A program made the translations under genes and the position numbers. From positions 62,001 through 126,000 of the forward strand of contig NC_009135.1 in NCBI RefSeq assembly GCF_000016125.1: DNA of 64,000 nt, in the 5' to 3' direction. The stretch comes from Methanococcus maripaludis C5 (GTDB lineage: Archaea > AGJL01 > Methanococci > Methanococcales > Methanococcaceae). Shown in pieces: positions 37,482 to 46,858 of the stretch. The number at the start of each line of letters is the position of its first letter. Positions within the stretch are counted from its first letter, which is position 1. The notes under the pieces are model-generated. The model worked only from the letters and a program-made list of their open reading frames with translations. It made no database searches and was not told the origin of the DNA.

Positions 37482-37883
37482 TTAAACATTTTCTCCGTTT
37501 AAAAACCAGTCCGGAGTTTTTAGTAATTTATATCCGCCAAGCGGCCCAGGCTTGGTTTCAATACTAAATTCAAGTTTTCTTAAATCATTGATTCTATTAT
37601 GAACTGCAACCCTACTTTCTCTATCAATATGCTTTTTTATATATTCTCCTGAAATGTATTCCGAATTTTTAGAAAAGATCCCTTCTTTTTCAAGAATTTT
37701 CCTCGCTTCTTTTTTAGAAGTATCTTTACTCAGGTTTTCGTAAAAATCCATGACATCAAGAAACATGCAAATGATTTTAAAGTGCCCAATGTCAATTTTA
37801 ACATTTTTTTCAAATGCTTTTTTAAGGCAGGTCCAGAAATCAATTTTTCTGCCGTATTTAGGAATGTTTATAAGTTCAGACAT
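37482..37883 (-). CDS. ehaT: Winged-helix-like protein at the end of the eha operon (EhaT position)
   Basis: 133 residues. The C-terminal half (about 70-125) looks like a winged helix: HIDRESRVAVHNRINDLRKLEF as the recognition part, then a PGPLGGYKLL wing. The N-terminal half is helical. It is the last of 20 genes after the first-gene regulator, so it takes the letter T by position only. Start ATG 37883 follows TTAGGTGTCTGA. It could bind DNA or serve as an assembly partner; no target is known. Confidence 0.6.
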   Translation of the reverse strand: MSELINIPKYGRKIDFWTCLKKAFEKNVKIDIGHFKIICMFLDVMDFYENLSKDTSKKEARKILEKEGIFSKNSEYISGEYIKKHIDRESRVAVHNRINDLRKLEFSIETKPGPLGGYKLLKTPDWFLNGENV

Positions 37884-37903
37884 TCAGACACCTAAATTTT
37901 TAG

Positions 37904-38545
37904 TTATTTTTTTATGACATTTTTGCAACTTACTTTTCTTGCGAGCGCAACTTCACCGATTTTTATAAGGCCGGTAAAGAATTTTTCAAGTCCCCCACAA
38001 GCCCAGATGGCTTGCCCGAATGTAGAACCTTTTATTCTTCTTTCGTAATCTTCACCAGTGATCGTTTCACCAGTAGTCTGTTTTGTAACGATTGCAGCAG
38101 CATTCATTAATTCTTCCCAGGAAATCCCTTTTAATTCGCCCATTAATGATTTAAAAATACTGTGTACTGGAATGTCGTACAGTTTAGAAAGAGTTTTTGT
38201 AATATCGCAGTTTCTAACAATTCCAACAAGCTGTCCTCTGTCATTTAAAACTGGAATGCTTATAACTTTGTATTCAACTATTTTGGTAACTGCTTCCCTT
38301 GCAGGTTCGTTTTTATTTACAACAATTACATCCGCAATGGGACTCATAATGTCTTTTATTGGAATATTTTTATCGGAAACTACCATCAAATCAATAGCAG
38401 TCGTCCAGCCAACCATTTTACCGTCATTGTCAATAATTGGTGTGCTGAATTTTTTATTTTTATACATTAAGTCAATAACCGTCTGTACAGTAAAATCAGG
38501 ATATATTTTAATAAATTTTTTATCCATCAAGCTTTTTACTTTCAT
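37904..38545 (-). CDS. ehaS: CBS-domain protein of the eha operon (EhaS position)
   Basis: 213 residues. Two CBS repeats fill residues 1-125: MKVKSLMDKKFIKI with VGWTTAIDLMV, and IKDIMSPIADVIVVN with LVGIVRNCDIT. Such pairs sense adenine nucleotides or SAM. The C-terminal 85 residues (containing GETITGEDYERRIKGSTFG) are a separate domain found in similar methanogen proteins. It could tune Eha activity to energy state (inference). It lies 15 bp after the polyferredoxin gene and starts after GGAGAGGGG. Confidence 0.75.
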   Translation of the reverse strand: MKVKSLMDKKFIKIYPDFTVQTVIDLMYKNKKFSTPIIDNDGKMVGWTTAIDLMVVSDKNIPIKDIMSPIADVIVVNKNEPAREAVTKIVEYKVISIPVLNDRGQLVGIVRNCDITKTLSKLYDIPVHSIFKSLMGELKGISWEELMNAAAIVTKQTTGETITGEDYERRIKGSTFGQAIWACGGLEKFFTGLIKIGEVALARKVSCKNVIKK

Positions 38546-38560
38546 AGTACCCCTCTCCGA

Positions 38561-39319
38561 TTACATATTTTTTGATTGAATTGCTATCGCAGTTACAGGA
38601 CAGTTTTTCTCACATTTTCCGCAGAATATGCACTTTTTATCATCCAATTTCATCAGTCCGTCCTCGTAAATTATCGCACCAACAGGACAGATTTCACTGC
38701 ATACCATACAGTTAATGCAGGTGTCATTATTTAAAGATATTACATTTTCAGTCGGAATTTCGCCCATTTCATTCTCAACTTTTATCGAAGATTTAGGGCA
38801 TACTTTTTCACAAGCAGTGCATCCCATGCAGAGATCTAGGTTTATATCGATACTGGTCCTTTTTTCAACTTTTATTGCAGAAGTCGGGCAGAATCTTTCG
38901 CAAATTCCACATTTTATGCAGGATTCTTCGTCGAGTTCATGTTTTTTAAGTCGTATTTTCCTGTGGGTCACATCTATTTCTTTTAATTCGTAAATTACAT
39001 TATCATCTTTTAATTCTGCACGACCTTCCAAGACATTGATTGCCCCAACTGGGCAGGTTTTAGCACATATTTCACATTTTACACATTTTTCAGGAATTAT
39101 TTCAGCAGGACTTTTAACACTCGGTTCTTTTATCGCCTGAACAGGACATACTTCGTAGCAAAGTTCACATCTAACGCATTTATTGGTTTCTACGTATAAA
39201 TTCCTTTCAACTGGCACAATAATATCTTGTAATTTCTTTTTTACGGATTCTTCATCAATTCCGAGCTTTTCCGAAATATCTGAGATGATTTTTGGGACTG
39301 GTTTTTTTACGGTTATCAT
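38561..39319 (-). CDS. ehaR: Polyferredoxin with six [4Fe-4S] motifs (EhaR position)
   Basis: 252 residues with six CxxCxxCxxxCP motifs: CVRCELCYEVCP, CVKCEICAKTCP, CIKCGICERFCP, CMGCTACEKVCP, CINCMVCSEICP and CIFCGKCEKNCP. It should carry electrons between the Eha hydrogenase module and soluble ferredoxin partners on the cytoplasmic side. The N-terminal 40 residues have no cysteines. Start ATG 39319 follows AAAGGTGTTT. The letter is assigned by gene order. Confidence 0.87.
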   Translation of the reverse strand: MITVKKPVPKIISDISEKLGIDEESVKKKLQDIIVPVERNLYVETNKCVRCELCYEVCPVQAIKEPSVKSPAEIIPEKCVKCEICAKTCPVGAINVLEGRAELKDDNVIYELKEIDVTHRKIRLKKHELDEESCIKCGICERFCPTSAIKVEKRTSIDINLDLCMGCTACEKVCPKSSIKVENEMGEIPTENVISLNNDTCINCMVCSEICPVGAIIYEDGLMKLDDKKCIFCGKCEKNCPVTAIAIQSKNM

Positions 39320-39339
39320 CTAAAACACCTTTTTAGGTA

Positions 39340-39816
39340 TTATTCAAGTTTAATCGCTTTTGCAGGGCATATCTTTTCACAATGTCCACAAAGTACGCAT
39401 TTTTCCATATCGAAAGAAATTTTATCATCAGATTCAGATATTGCACCAAATGGACAGTTTTTGGAACAAACTAAACACATTACGCATTTCTGTCGATTGT
39501 ATTCTAAATTTTCACTTTTTAATCGATTTTCGATTATTAACTTTCCATTTTCCACTTTTACCCTTGTTTTAGTAATGTTTATGGCATTAACTGGGCAAGT
39601 TTCTACGCAAGTGTTGCAGTAAACACATTTATCATTAATATTTGGAATTTCTGAAAAATTTGAGCTGATTGCAGTTACTGGACACACTTCAAGGCATCTA
39701 TTGCACAATATGCAAGTTTCAGGATTTATTTCGATTTTATTATTGATGTACTGGCGGTCAAGTTCGAATTGTATATCCAAGTCACCAAAGTATTTTTTAA
39801 GAATTTCCGATATCAT
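39340..39816 (-). CDS. ehaQ: Polyferredoxin with four [4Fe-4S] motifs (EhaQ position)
   Basis: About 158 residues with four CxxCxxCxxxCP motifs: CILCNRCLEVCP, CVYCNTCVETCP, CVMCLVCSKNCP and CVLCGHCEKICP. The last lies almost at the C-terminus. It is an electron carrier of the Eha complex. The start is uncertain: ATG 39816 follows GGATGATTG, while ATG 39825 overlaps the previous gene and follows GAGGAAGG. Either way the gene is coupled to the eight-cluster polyferredoxin before it. Confidence 0.85.
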   Translation of the reverse strand: MISEILKKYFGDLDIQFELDRQYINNKIEINPETCILCNRCLEVCPVTAISSNFSEIPNINDKCVYCNTCVETCPVNAINITKTRVKVENGKLIIENRLKSENLEYNRQKCVMCLVCSKNCPFGAISESDDKISFDMEKCVLCGHCEKICPAKAIKLE

Positions 39817-39817
39817 A

Positions 39818-40999
39818 TCAATCATCCTTCCTCTTTTCACCAATATTTTCATCTGAAACCGACTGTTTTCCAAGAGTTTTGATTTCTTCTTTCACTAACA
39901 CGTAATTTTTGGTGAACTCTTCAAGGTCGTTATGTAAGATATTTTCAAATTCATCCCGTACTTTTCTTTCGGAGTATAGATCCTTGGCTACTTCAGTTTT
40001 AATGTAAGTTATTGCATCAACCGGACATGCATTTTGGCAAAGTCCACACCTTACACAGTATTCCGGATTAATATATGGTAAATTGGTTTCGTTAGATATA
40101 GATACTGCTTCAGGAACATTACATGCCCTGTAACAAATCCTACATCCAATACATTTTTCTTCATCGACTAGGTAGCATTCAGCAGTTCTTTTAGTAATTT
40201 TTTCAGGGATTCCGATTCTTATTGCAGTTGTGGGGCACACTTCAAGGCATTTTCCGCACCTTACACAAGATGTAACTTCGAGCCTTTCAAGATCGATTGA
40301 ACCCGAACACACATCAACACAATTCCCACAGCCAATACATAAACTCGGAACGATTCTTGGAACTTCTGAGATTAATTCAGTTTCTTCTTTAAAATCGCTT
40401 CCGAGTCTTTTCCTGTTAAATTTGATGTTTTGTGCGATTTCTATTTTTTCAGAAAGTCCCGATTCATCGTAAGTGACTATTGCATTTTCTACAGGACAGG
40501 CTTCAACACAGTTTTTACAGCTTACGCAAAGATTAACGTCTATTTCGTAAAGTCCATTACTGTTATGCGAAATTGCATCAACCGGACATGCATTTTCACA
40601 CGAGCCACAACTTACACAAATTTCTTCATCAATTAAAAGATTGACAAGTTTTGGAACGTTCCATAAAAGCTCAGTAGCTTCTTTTCGAAGAGTTCCCATC
40701 TCTAAAACATTTGTTGGACATGATTCAACACAGTTTCCACAGTTTATACAGGAACCTGCATCAAATACCGGCATATTCTTTTTAAATTCTTCGTTGTATT
40801 CCATTTTAATTGCATCAGACGGGCAGGATTCTGCACACGCACTGCAACTTATACATTTTTCAGGCAAATCAAAAATTACCGGAATTTTTCTAAATCTTTT
40901 CGGTGGGATGAAACTTCCCTTTTCAGATTTGGCGTTTGTAAATCTCATAAACCATTTTTTTCTTACGAACTCGTAAAGATACCAAATAGATGATGACAT
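39818..40999 (-). CDS. ehaP: Polyferredoxin with eight [4Fe-4S] motifs (EhaP)
   Basis: 393 residues from ATG 40999 (GGTGGTATTC upstream). Eight ferredoxin cysteine groups are counted, from CISCSACAESCP through CINCGNC, CVSCGSC, CVSCKNC, CIGCGNCVDVC, CVRCGKC and CIGCRICYRAC to CVRCGLCQNACP. Two groups (fifth and seventh) lack the usual proline after the last Cys. The N-terminal start (IWYLYEFVRKKWFM) may touch the membrane. The charged C-terminal tail has no clusters. It follows the large hydrogenase subunit gene by 25 bp. Confidence 0.88.
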   Translation of the reverse strand: MSSSIWYLYEFVRKKWFMRFTNAKSEKGSFIPPKRFRKIPVIFDLPEKCISCSACAESCPSDAIKMEYNEEFKKNMPVFDAGSCINCGNCVESCPTNVLEMGTLRKEATELLWNVPKLVNLLIDEEICVSCGSCENACPVDAISHNSNGLYEIDVNLCVSCKNCVEACPVENAIVTYDESGLSEKIEIAQNIKFNRKRLGSDFKEETELISEVPRIVPSLCIGCGNCVDVCSGSIDLERLEVTSCVRCGKCLEVCPTTAIRIGIPEKITKRTAECYLVDEEKCIGCRICYRACNVPEAVSISNETNLPYINPEYCVRCGLCQNACPVDAITYIKTEVAKDLYSERKVRDEFENILHNDLEEFTKNYVLVKEEIKTLGKQSVSDENIGEKRKDD

Positions 41000-41024
41000 G
41001 AATACCACCTGCAATCAGGTTTAT

Positions 41025-42155
41025 TTATTGGAATTTGTAGTCGCTCAATTTTCCATTATTTAAGTCTTTTAATTGGATAGTTCTTTCAGTACATGACACA
41101 CAAGGGTCTATTGAAGTGTAGGTCGCAACTGCATCCGCAATTGTTGGACAGTCCTTTATCATGTATTTGTAAGCTTCAAGATTCATTACTGTTGGAGTTC
41201 TTATAATAATCCTTTTTATGAGTCCACCATCAGTAATTGCAATTTTATAGTAAACTTCACCCCTATGGGCTTCATTATACCATTCTCCTTCAGTTGCCCT
41301 AATTTCAGCTTTATTTCTGACAATTCCTGAACATTCTGCGTACTGTTCAAGGGCTCGTCTTATAAGTTCAACACTTGTTAGAACTTCGTCATGCCTTACC
41401 ATCATTCTTGCATAGTTGTCCCCCTCATCTCTCCAATCGGGTTTGAAATTCAATGCCTGGTAAGTTTCATGTCTTATTCTCCAGTCACTTTCAGGAATTC
41501 CAGAAGCTCTAGCAACAGGCCCTGCTGCACGTGTTTTCATGATTTCTTTGTATCCGATGTTTCCAATATGTTTACTTCTCAAAGCAATCAAAGGCCCAGT
41601 TTCGAATGCTTCAATGATATTTTTCACATCTTCTTCAAATTCATCGATTTTTTTGTGAATTGTATCTAAAATTTCCTTGTTTAAATCGAGTCTTACTCCT
41701 CCAACAACGTTAAAACCCATGTTTACCCGGTTTCCAGTAATTAATTCGAGTAAATCCATGGAGGTTTCCCTTACATTTAACAGCCATATCCCTATAGTTT
41801 CATGCTCGATTGTAAGGTTGTAAACTGCTGCTGCAATTAAGTGACTGTGAATTCTCTCAAGTTCACAGGTAATTACTCTTAAATATTTTGCTTTATCTGG
41901 AACTTCAATTTTACACATGTTTTCAATACATTCTGCAAAGGATTGGGTGTGAATGTACGAACAAATTCCACAAACTCTTTCTGAAAGGTGTATACATTTC
42001 AAATAATGTTTTCCTTCCATAATACGTTCAATACCCCTGTGAACGTAACCCATGTCTATTTCAGCACCTTTTACGTTTTCCCCTTCAACTAGGAGTTTTA
42101 TTCGCAAAGGTTCTTTCAATATCGGGTGAATGGGTCCAATCGGTACTACATTCAT
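41025..42155 (-). CDS. ehaO: Energy-converting hydrogenase A large subunit EhaO
   Basis: 376 residues of the [NiFe]-hydrogenase/NuoD family. Both nickel-binding pairs are present: ERVCGIC near residue 61 and DPCVSC near residue 356. The site is therefore complete, as expected for an active enzyme. The chain ends at YKFQ, about 20 residues after the last Cys, so there is no obvious long cleaved tail. With EhaN it oxidises H2, using the ion gradient to reduce ferredoxin for CO2 fixation to formylmethanofuran. It starts 14 bp after ehaN. Confidence 0.95.
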   Translation of the reverse strand: MNVVPIGPIHPILKEPLRIKLLVEGENVKGAEIDMGYVHRGIERIMEGKHYLKCIHLSERVCGICSYIHTQSFAECIENMCKIEVPDKAKYLRVITCELERIHSHLIAAAVYNLTIEHETIGIWLLNVRETSMDLLELITGNRVNMGFNVVGGVRLDLNKEILDTIHKKIDEFEEDVKNIIEAFETGPLIALRSKHIGNIGYKEIMKTRAAGPVARASGIPESDWRIRHETYQALNFKPDWRDEGDNYARMMVRHDEVLTSVELIRRALEQYAECSGIVRNKAEIRATEGEWYNEAHRGEVYYKIAITDGGLIKRIIIRTPTVMNLEAYKYMIKDCPTIADAVATYTSIDPCVSCTERTIQLKDLNNGKLSDYKFQ

Positions 42156-42169
42156 GCTATCATCTCAAA

Positions 42170-42640
42170 TTATGCTTTGGCTTTATTTTTTTCTTCTTTT
42201 AATTTTTGATTAAGTAATTTCTCTTTAGCAGCAAGTGCATCTGGGGCAATTGTGACTACTGCAGATATAATTTCTGAGGGTCTTGGAGGGCATCCTGGAA
42301 GTTTTGCGTCCACAGGAATTACACTGTCAACAGGCCCGTGAATATGCCCTTCTTTAAATATTCCACCACTAAGTGCGCACGCACCAACCGCGATAACTAT
42401 TTTAGGTTCGGGGGTCTTTTCGTAAATTTCAAGAAGTCTTTTTTCCCAAGCTCCAGTCACAGGGCCGGTTACAACTAAAACATCGGCTTCTCTTGGATTG
42501 TTATGCACATAAATTCCGTACTGTTCGATATCATACCTTGGGGCAAGGCAGGACACTACTTCGATATCACAACCATTGCAACCACCAGTATTTACCAGAC
42601 AGACGTTAATTGATCGTTTTCTTACAAAATCTTTAATCAT
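42170..42640 (-). CDS. ehaN: Energy-converting hydrogenase A small subunit EhaN
   Basis: 156 residues from ATG 42640, with GGAGATGA just upstream. It belongs to the NuoB-like small subunits with one proximal [4Fe-4S] cluster: CNGC near residue 18, the Cys in VGACALSGG near residue 85, and PGCPPRP near residue 113 supply four cysteines. A Lys/Glu-rich C-terminal tail follows. It sits between ehaM and ehaO, and is thought to pass electrons from the NiFe site to the polyferredoxins. Confidence 0.94.
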   Translation of the reverse strand: MIKDFVRKRSINVCLVNTGGCNGCDIEVVSCLAPRYDIEQYGIYVHNNPREADVLVVTGPVTGAWEKRLLEIYEKTPEPKIVIAVGACALSGGIFKEGHIHGPVDSVIPVDAKLPGCPPRPSEIISAVVTIAPDALAAKEKLLNQKLKEEKNKAKA

Positions 42641-42661
42641 CGAGATCATCTCCAACTTAAT

Positions 42662-43072
42662 CTATTCCTCGCCTTTCAGGATTTTAACTGTAAGTGCACG
42701 GCCTTCTTCAAGCGCTTCTTTGTACGGTTTTTTTCTGATAATTGTATCTTCAACGACCCTTTTTCTTATTAAATCGGCATCTTGTTTTGATATCAATCCG
42801 AAAAAGTCTGCAATCCAACACAAACCTAAATCGATATCTACTTTTCTTCCAAGGCATCCCATTTTAGCCTGTTCAACGTATGCGTGAGATTCATAAAGAG
42901 CCACTCCATCACAAGTCTTTACAAATACATCAATGACTTCTTCCATTGACATTTTGAGAGCTTTTGAAATTGGAACAATCGCTTCTTCCATAATGTAACG
43001 ATTGCCCTTTATTATATTGTATTTTTGCTCTAAACTTGAATTTTCATAATTTTTATCAATTTCTTCTAGCAT
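42662..43072 (-). CDS. ehaM: EhaM (DUF1959)
   Basis: 136 residues, soluble, mostly helical, of the DUF1959 family found only with Eha operons. It has Cys residues in [10 protein letters not shown] and [22 protein letters not shown], but no ferredoxin motif. Possibly an assembly or peripheral subunit. Start ATG 43072 follows AAAGGTGAAAAT, 15 bp after ehaL. Confidence 0.85.
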   Translation of the reverse strand: MLEEIDKNYENSSLEQKYNIIKGNRYIMEEAIVPISKALKMSMEEVIDVFVKTCDGVALYESHAYVEQAKMGCLGRKVDIDLGLCWIADFFGLISKQDADLIRKRVVEDTIIRKKPYKEALEEGRALTVKILKGEE

Positions 43073-43087
43073 ATTTTCACCTTTTTG

Positions 43088-43387
43088 CTAGATTAGCCCA
43101 ATTGTTAGTAAGATATAGCCGATAAGTGCAATTAATAGTCCAAGACTGAATTCGGAATGTCCATATCCGGGCCTCATTCCAAGTGGGAATGCAAGGAATA
43201 ACACAGATATTGGCGCATTTACTGTAAAAGCAAGCCCCCCAATAATTGCAGAAACTAATGCAACACTGTCGAGGGTTTTTTCTACGTAAGGTTTTCCATA
43301 TTTTTTGTAGCTGTAGGATAACCCAAGAGCCGATCCGATAACAAATGTAATTGCGCAATAAAGTAGCATGAATGGAACTTCGTTCAT
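43088..43387 (-). CDS. ehaL: EhaL, small membrane subunit
   Basis: 99 residues with three predicted membrane helices (about 4-22, 40-67, 75-97). It has no charged catalytic motif. It is a small integral subunit of the Eha complex, assigned by order and size. Start ATG 43387 follows CAGGGTGATTTT, four bases after the ehaK stop. Confidence 0.85.
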   Translation of the reverse strand: MNEVPFMLLYCAITFVIGSALGLSYSYKKYGKPYVEKTLDSVALVSAIIGGLAFTVNAPISVLFLAFPLGMRPGYGHSEFSLGLLIALIGYILLTIGLI

Positions 43388-43391
43388 AAAA

Positions 43392-43643
43392 TCACCCTGT
43401 GATAAATGCGAAATATCCTAAATAGATAAACGCAATTAATACAGCCAGCATCATTAAATGCTCTGTAGTTTCTATTAAATGGGTTATTTTTTTGTTCTGA
43501 ATAATTAATACTAAGATTCCCATGAGAAGGACTACGAAAAGGCCTAAAATTGGGGTTACAGGGTATTGAAGTATGTTAATAAGTACTATCATTCCCAAAA
43601 CCACAAATCCTGCAATTGAAAGTAACTGGATGTACTGTTTCAT
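43392..43643 (-). CDS. ehaK: EhaK, small membrane subunit
   Basis: 83 residues with three membrane helices (about 5-25, 28-48, 60-80). The short loop NKKITHLIETTEHL is the only charged part. It is assigned as EhaK by its place between the NuoH-like EhaJ and EhaL. Start ATG 43643 follows TTAGGTGTTATC. Confidence 0.83.
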   Translation of the reverse strand: MKQYIQLLSIAGFVVLGMIVLINILQYPVTPILGLFVVLLMGILVLIIQNKKITHLIETTEHLMMLAVLIAFIYLGYFAFITG

Positions 43644-43651
43644 GATAACAC

Positions 43652-44530
43652 CTAATGGATGATTCTGTAAGCCAGATCAATTAGCGTAAGTGATGCAATT
43701 GTAATTTGGAGCATTACTGAATGATTTGGAGCAAGCAGAGGAGTCAAAGCGCAGATGAATGCAATAACCACCGTTAAGACAAACATTCCAACTAAAGTCA
43801 AAACTGAACTTGCCAAGACTAATGGGCCTAAAAACAATGCCATAAATAGCCATAATAATACAAACCATGCCATTGCGTCTCCAATCATGATAATTGCTTC
43901 GAGAGGCCCGTAGTGTTCGGTAATGTATCCGCTTACGATATCTTTTCCTTTTACTATCGCAAATGGGCTGAAAGGCGCTTTTGAAAGAACTAACACAAAT
44001 ACTGCAAAAGCACATATTGGAAGTTGGAACAACAACGGCCCATTTATGGCTTGATAGTTGATAATGTCTCCAATCATTAATGAATCAGTCACAGTATAGA
44101 CGATTCCAGCAGCAGCAAAGAGTGGAACTTCTGCAGCGGCTGAGAAAACACTTCTAACACCACCAACTTTTCCATATGGGGATCCGCTACTTAGACCACA
44201 ACCGTGTTCAACAATCTTTTGCATGATGTAGAGTCCGATTAATATCAACAAGGATGATTCAAAGACAACCGCAATTGATAGTGCACTCATCCAGACCATA
44301 ATATCCATTAAAGCCACAAAGACGTACAATGGATTTCCTGCTGAGATCGGGAACGTTAGTTCTTTAAAGTAAAATTTGAATGTATGAATTAAATACTGAA
44401 TAATTGGGGGTCCTGGTCGACACTGAATCCTTGCCATAAGTTTTCTGTGGAATCCAAGCAATATGCTACCAATTAAAAAGGCATACAATGCATACATAAG
44501 TCCGTTAACCATACTAAGCGCTGCGCTCAA
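43652..44530 (-). CDS. ehaJ: EhaJ, NuoH/ND1-like membrane subunit
   Basis: 292 residues with about eight membrane helices. It is the ion-channel subunit at the join between membrane and hydrogenase modules, homologous to NuoH of complex I. Family features are GFHRKLMARIQCRPGPP near the N-terminus (the quinone-site loop in complex I) and VFSAAAEVPLFA near residue 145. The start is taken as TTG 44530, just after GGTGGTAAT; the open frame extends into ehaI without a ribosome binding site. It overlaps the ehaI end closely. Confidence 0.92.
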   Translation of the reverse strand: MSAALSMVNGLMYALYAFLIGSILLGFHRKLMARIQCRPGPPIIQYLIHTFKFYFKELTFPISAGNPLYVFVALMDIMVWMSALSIAVVFESSLLILIGLYIMQKIVEHGCGLSSGSPYGKVGGVRSVFSAAAEVPLFAAAGIVYTVTDSLMIGDIINYQAINGPLLFQLPICAFAVFVLVLSKAPFSPFAIVKGKDIVSGYITEHYGPLEAIIMIGDAMAWFVLLWLFMALFLGPLVLASSVLTLVGMFVLTVVIAFICALTPLLAPNHSVMLQITIASLTLIDLAYRIIH

Positions 44531-44531
44531 A

Positions 44532-44741
44532 TTACCACCCTCTGAACGGAATTTGGCCAATTTTTTCTCTTCTCGATTTTGGATTAAGGAACATCGCAAT
44601 ACCGAAAATTAAGAATGGGGTAAATACTGCTGTTAGTAAATACGTTACCATTTCATTCTGGGAATTTAGGTAAAGTGTTCCGATATATCCCAAGATTCCA
44701 ATTATAAGTGCTATAAACCCACTTTTCGTTTCTGGACTCAT
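44532..44741 (-). CDS. ehaI: EhaI, small membrane subunit
   Basis: 69 residues with two membrane helices (about 7-24 and 30-48) and a basic tail (NPKSRREKIGQIPFRGW) that should face the cytoplasm. The end of the gene contains the ribosome binding site of ehaJ. Start ATG 44741 follows GGTGAAAAA. Assigned by order. Confidence 0.83.
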   Translation of the reverse strand: MSPETKSGFIALIIGILGYIGTLYLNSQNEMVTYLLTAVFTPFLIFGIAMFLNPKSRREKIGQIPFRGW

Positions 44742-44750
44742 TTTTTCACC

Positions 44751-45413
44751 TTAAGATATTGTAAGCAGAATTTCTACGGTTCTTACGATAACCAAAAGGG
44801 ATGAAAGGTGTATCATCAGAATGTAAGGTGCCCCTGGAGCCCTGAACATTTCCGCTTTTGCTGCATAAAACGGTGCAACACCAGTTTCTCCAATCATTCC
44901 AACTGCGTAGAGTAGTTTTTGATAGAATAATTCATTACCATTTTTTGCAAGTTCAAATATTGAAAGAGTTCCTGTTTTTCCTAAAATCAGTGCAGCACCA
45001 CCAAATAATGGAAGGGATGAAATTATTGCAATGATTCCATAGTGAAATGCTGCATTCAAGACCCATTCTTTTTTAACTGCCGAAACAATTCCAATGTTTG
45101 TAATACCAATTACTGCAAGGAATAATGCAAAGTCGAAGAGATCTCCAGTTAGCATTGAAAACGCAGTAGCAATACCACAAACTATTGACATAAATCTTCT
45201 TATTTTAAGTTCTTCAACTGTCACGTAATTAAATTTGTCACCAAATTCATGTACTTGAGCTTCTAGCTGTTTTTCAGGTTTTGTAAGGTATACTATGGCC
45301 GTGAAAAGCATCGCTATTATGAATGCTATAAGCGAGAAGTCGGTCATGTAGAATATAATATCTCCCAAAGGAATTATTCCGTGAAAGTTTCCTGCGATAT
45401 ATTCAACGAGCAT
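44751..45413 (-). CDS. ehaH: EhaH, membrane subunit
   Basis: 220 residues from ATG 45413 (GGTGATTAAG upstream), with about six membrane helices. The region IGETGVAPFYAAKAEMFRAPGAPY near residue 180 recalls loops of the proton-pumping antiporter-like subunits of complex I, although the protein is much shorter than those. It is probably part of the ion-translocating arm of Eha. It lies 22 bp after ehaG. Confidence 0.88.
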   Translation of the reverse strand: MLVEYIAGNFHGIIPLGDIIFYMTDFSLIAFIIAMLFTAIVYLTKPEKQLEAQVHEFGDKFNYVTVEELKIRRFMSIVCGIATAFSMLTGDLFDFALFLAVIGITNIGIVSAVKKEWVLNAAFHYGIIAIISSLPLFGGAALILGKTGTLSIFELAKNGNELFYQKLLYAVGMIGETGVAPFYAAKAEMFRAPGAPYILMIHLSSLLVIVRTVEILLTIS

Positions 45414-45434
45414 CTTAATCACCTTTGGTCGAAG

Positions 45435-46121
45435 TTATTCGAACAACTCTCCAATTAGTCCGAGTTTAGAACCTACTTTTAATGCAAGTCCAAATCCGGC
45501 TATAATTAGGAAGTATGGCCATTTTGAAGGGAATAAGAAAAATCCAATAAACCCGAGTATCCAAATTGCCCATGCAATTCCTGAAAATGCTGAAATTCCT
45601 TCCCAGGATACTTTTAAATCTTCTGGAAGTATTTTCTGACCAAGTACTCTTTTTGCCAATACGTAGAACAAAAGACCGCTTGCCATGACTGCCCCACCGG
45701 TAAATCCGCTTAGCATTGCACCGTAAACAACGAGAACAAATGCAAAGAATTTTGGGGTGGTGTAGAGCACTTCCATTTTACTAAAGTTTATGTCCATGTT
45801 GGGGGTTTCTTTAATCGTAAACTCTTCTAAAAGTTTTGATCTTTTCTTTTTACTTTGTTTTCTTAAATCATTTCTTGAAACATATATTTCTGCAACTGCC
45901 AATAATTCAGCCATACCTACAACCAATCCTGGAAGGATAAGTGCTTCTGCAAGGTCTGAACCAATTGCTGCAATAATTACGAGCATTCCATATTCTACAA
46001 GGTCCGTTAACAAAATCATGTTAAGATCTGTTTTTTGGCGAGAAATAGAATAGAGCGAAATTATTCCAACTATTAATCCGACAGTAACGGTTCTACTGAA
46101 TAATAAACTTACGTAGTCCAT
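45435..46121 (-). CDS. ehaG: EhaG, membrane subunit
   Basis: 228 residues with six or seven membrane helices and a charged cytoplasmic loop (RNDLRKQSKKKRSKLLEEF) near residue 85. Charged residues inside helices, such as the DLVEYG segment, could take part in ion movement. Start and ehaF stop overlap (TAATG), so they are translationally coupled. Assigned by order and size. Confidence 0.87.
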   Translation of the reverse strand: MDYVSLLFSRTVTVGLIVGIISLYSISRQKTDLNMILLTDLVEYGMLVIIAAIGSDLAEALILPGLVVGMAELLAVAEIYVSRNDLRKQSKKKRSKLLEEFTIKETPNMDINFSKMEVLYTTPKFFAFVLVVYGAMLSGFTGGAVMASGLLFYVLAKRVLGQKILPEDLKVSWEGISAFSGIAWAIWILGFIGFFLFPSKWPYFLIIAGFGLALKVGSKLGLIGELFE

Positions 46122-46594
46122 TATTTCACCCGATTATTCCTATTTAGGAATAGCCATCCAAATATTGTAAACGAGAGGAGCAAGGTCAAAGACTCTAAAA
46201 CTGTGTCAAATCCTCTTGTATAGTATAATATCTCATCTAATATTCCACCAGGGGTTGAAACAATTGTTGTACCAAAGTACATTGTATTTTCACTTATTGC
46301 AATAGCAACAGGGGATAAATAAGCAGTAATTTGGCCCCCAATACCTTGATATTTAGGGTATTGAGATTTTATATCTGCAGGTTCTGTTAAGGTGATTCCT
46401 CCTCTGTCGTATGGTGCAAGAGGGGTTTTCAAAACCTGATTTTGGATTGCATCTTTTGGATATAACTGGTCGCTTGTAAATTCCGTAGGTAGGAATATAC
46501 CGATGAATAAAACTATACAAATAAATCCTGCAAACAATCTGGAGACTGCACTGGGCTTTGAAATATAATTCCAGGCTTCATTTATCTTTTTCAT
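46121..46594 (-). CDS. ehaF: EhaF, membrane subunit (MnhB-like ends)
   Basis: 157 residues from ATG 46594 (GGAGGAATAAT upstream). Two membrane helices lie at about 18-38 and 133-150. Between them is a long loop with [18 protein letters not shown] that is probably outside the membrane. The last helix is preceded by [15 protein letters not shown], which resembles antiporter MnhB-type segments. The gene starts right at the ehaE stop. Assigned by order. Confidence 0.85.
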   Translation of the reverse strand: MKKINEAWNYISKPSAVSRLFAGFICIVLFIGIFLPTEFTSDQLYPKDAIQNQVLKTPLAPYDRGGITLTEPADIKSQYPKYQGIGGQITAYLSPVAIAISENTMYFGTTIVSTPGGILDEILYYTRGFDTVLESLTLLLSFTIFGWLFLNRNNRVK

Positions 46595-46595
46595 A

Positions 46596-46850
46596 TTATT
46601 CCTCCAGTTCCTCATTTTTGATAATCGCTCTCACGAGTACAAGTGTAAGGATAGCATTTACCCCGAGGAAGGTCATAAGTGCAAGAGTTTGGTTGTATGC
46701 GAGAAATATTAAACAAACACCAATTGAGGGAACTTCGATGTTTAAAAATCTCTTAAATGGATCTTTGGTTAATGGTCCAATAACTGCACCGACTGTACCC
46801 AATATGAGTAAGAAGTAGCCCACATACATTGCCAAGGTAACTAAATCCAT
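46596..46850 (-). CDS. ehaE: EhaE, small membrane subunit (MnhG-like)
   Basis: 84 residues with two or three membrane helices. The segment [20 protein letters not shown] is similar to MnhG-type antiporter subunits. The C-terminal end is acidic (KNEELEE). Start ATG 46850 follows AGGTGATAAA, eight bases after ehaD. Assigned by order. Confidence 0.84.
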   Translation of the reverse strand: MDLVTLAMYVGYFLLILGTVGAVIGPLTKDPFKRFLNIEVPSIGVCLIFLAYNQTLALMTFLGVNAILTLVLVRAIIKNEELEE

Positions 46851-46858
46851 TTTATCAC

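Noticed and set aside
43677-44015. Alternative frame inside ehaJ
   Set aside because: It overlaps the conserved NuoH-like frame and has no start signal or sensible translation.
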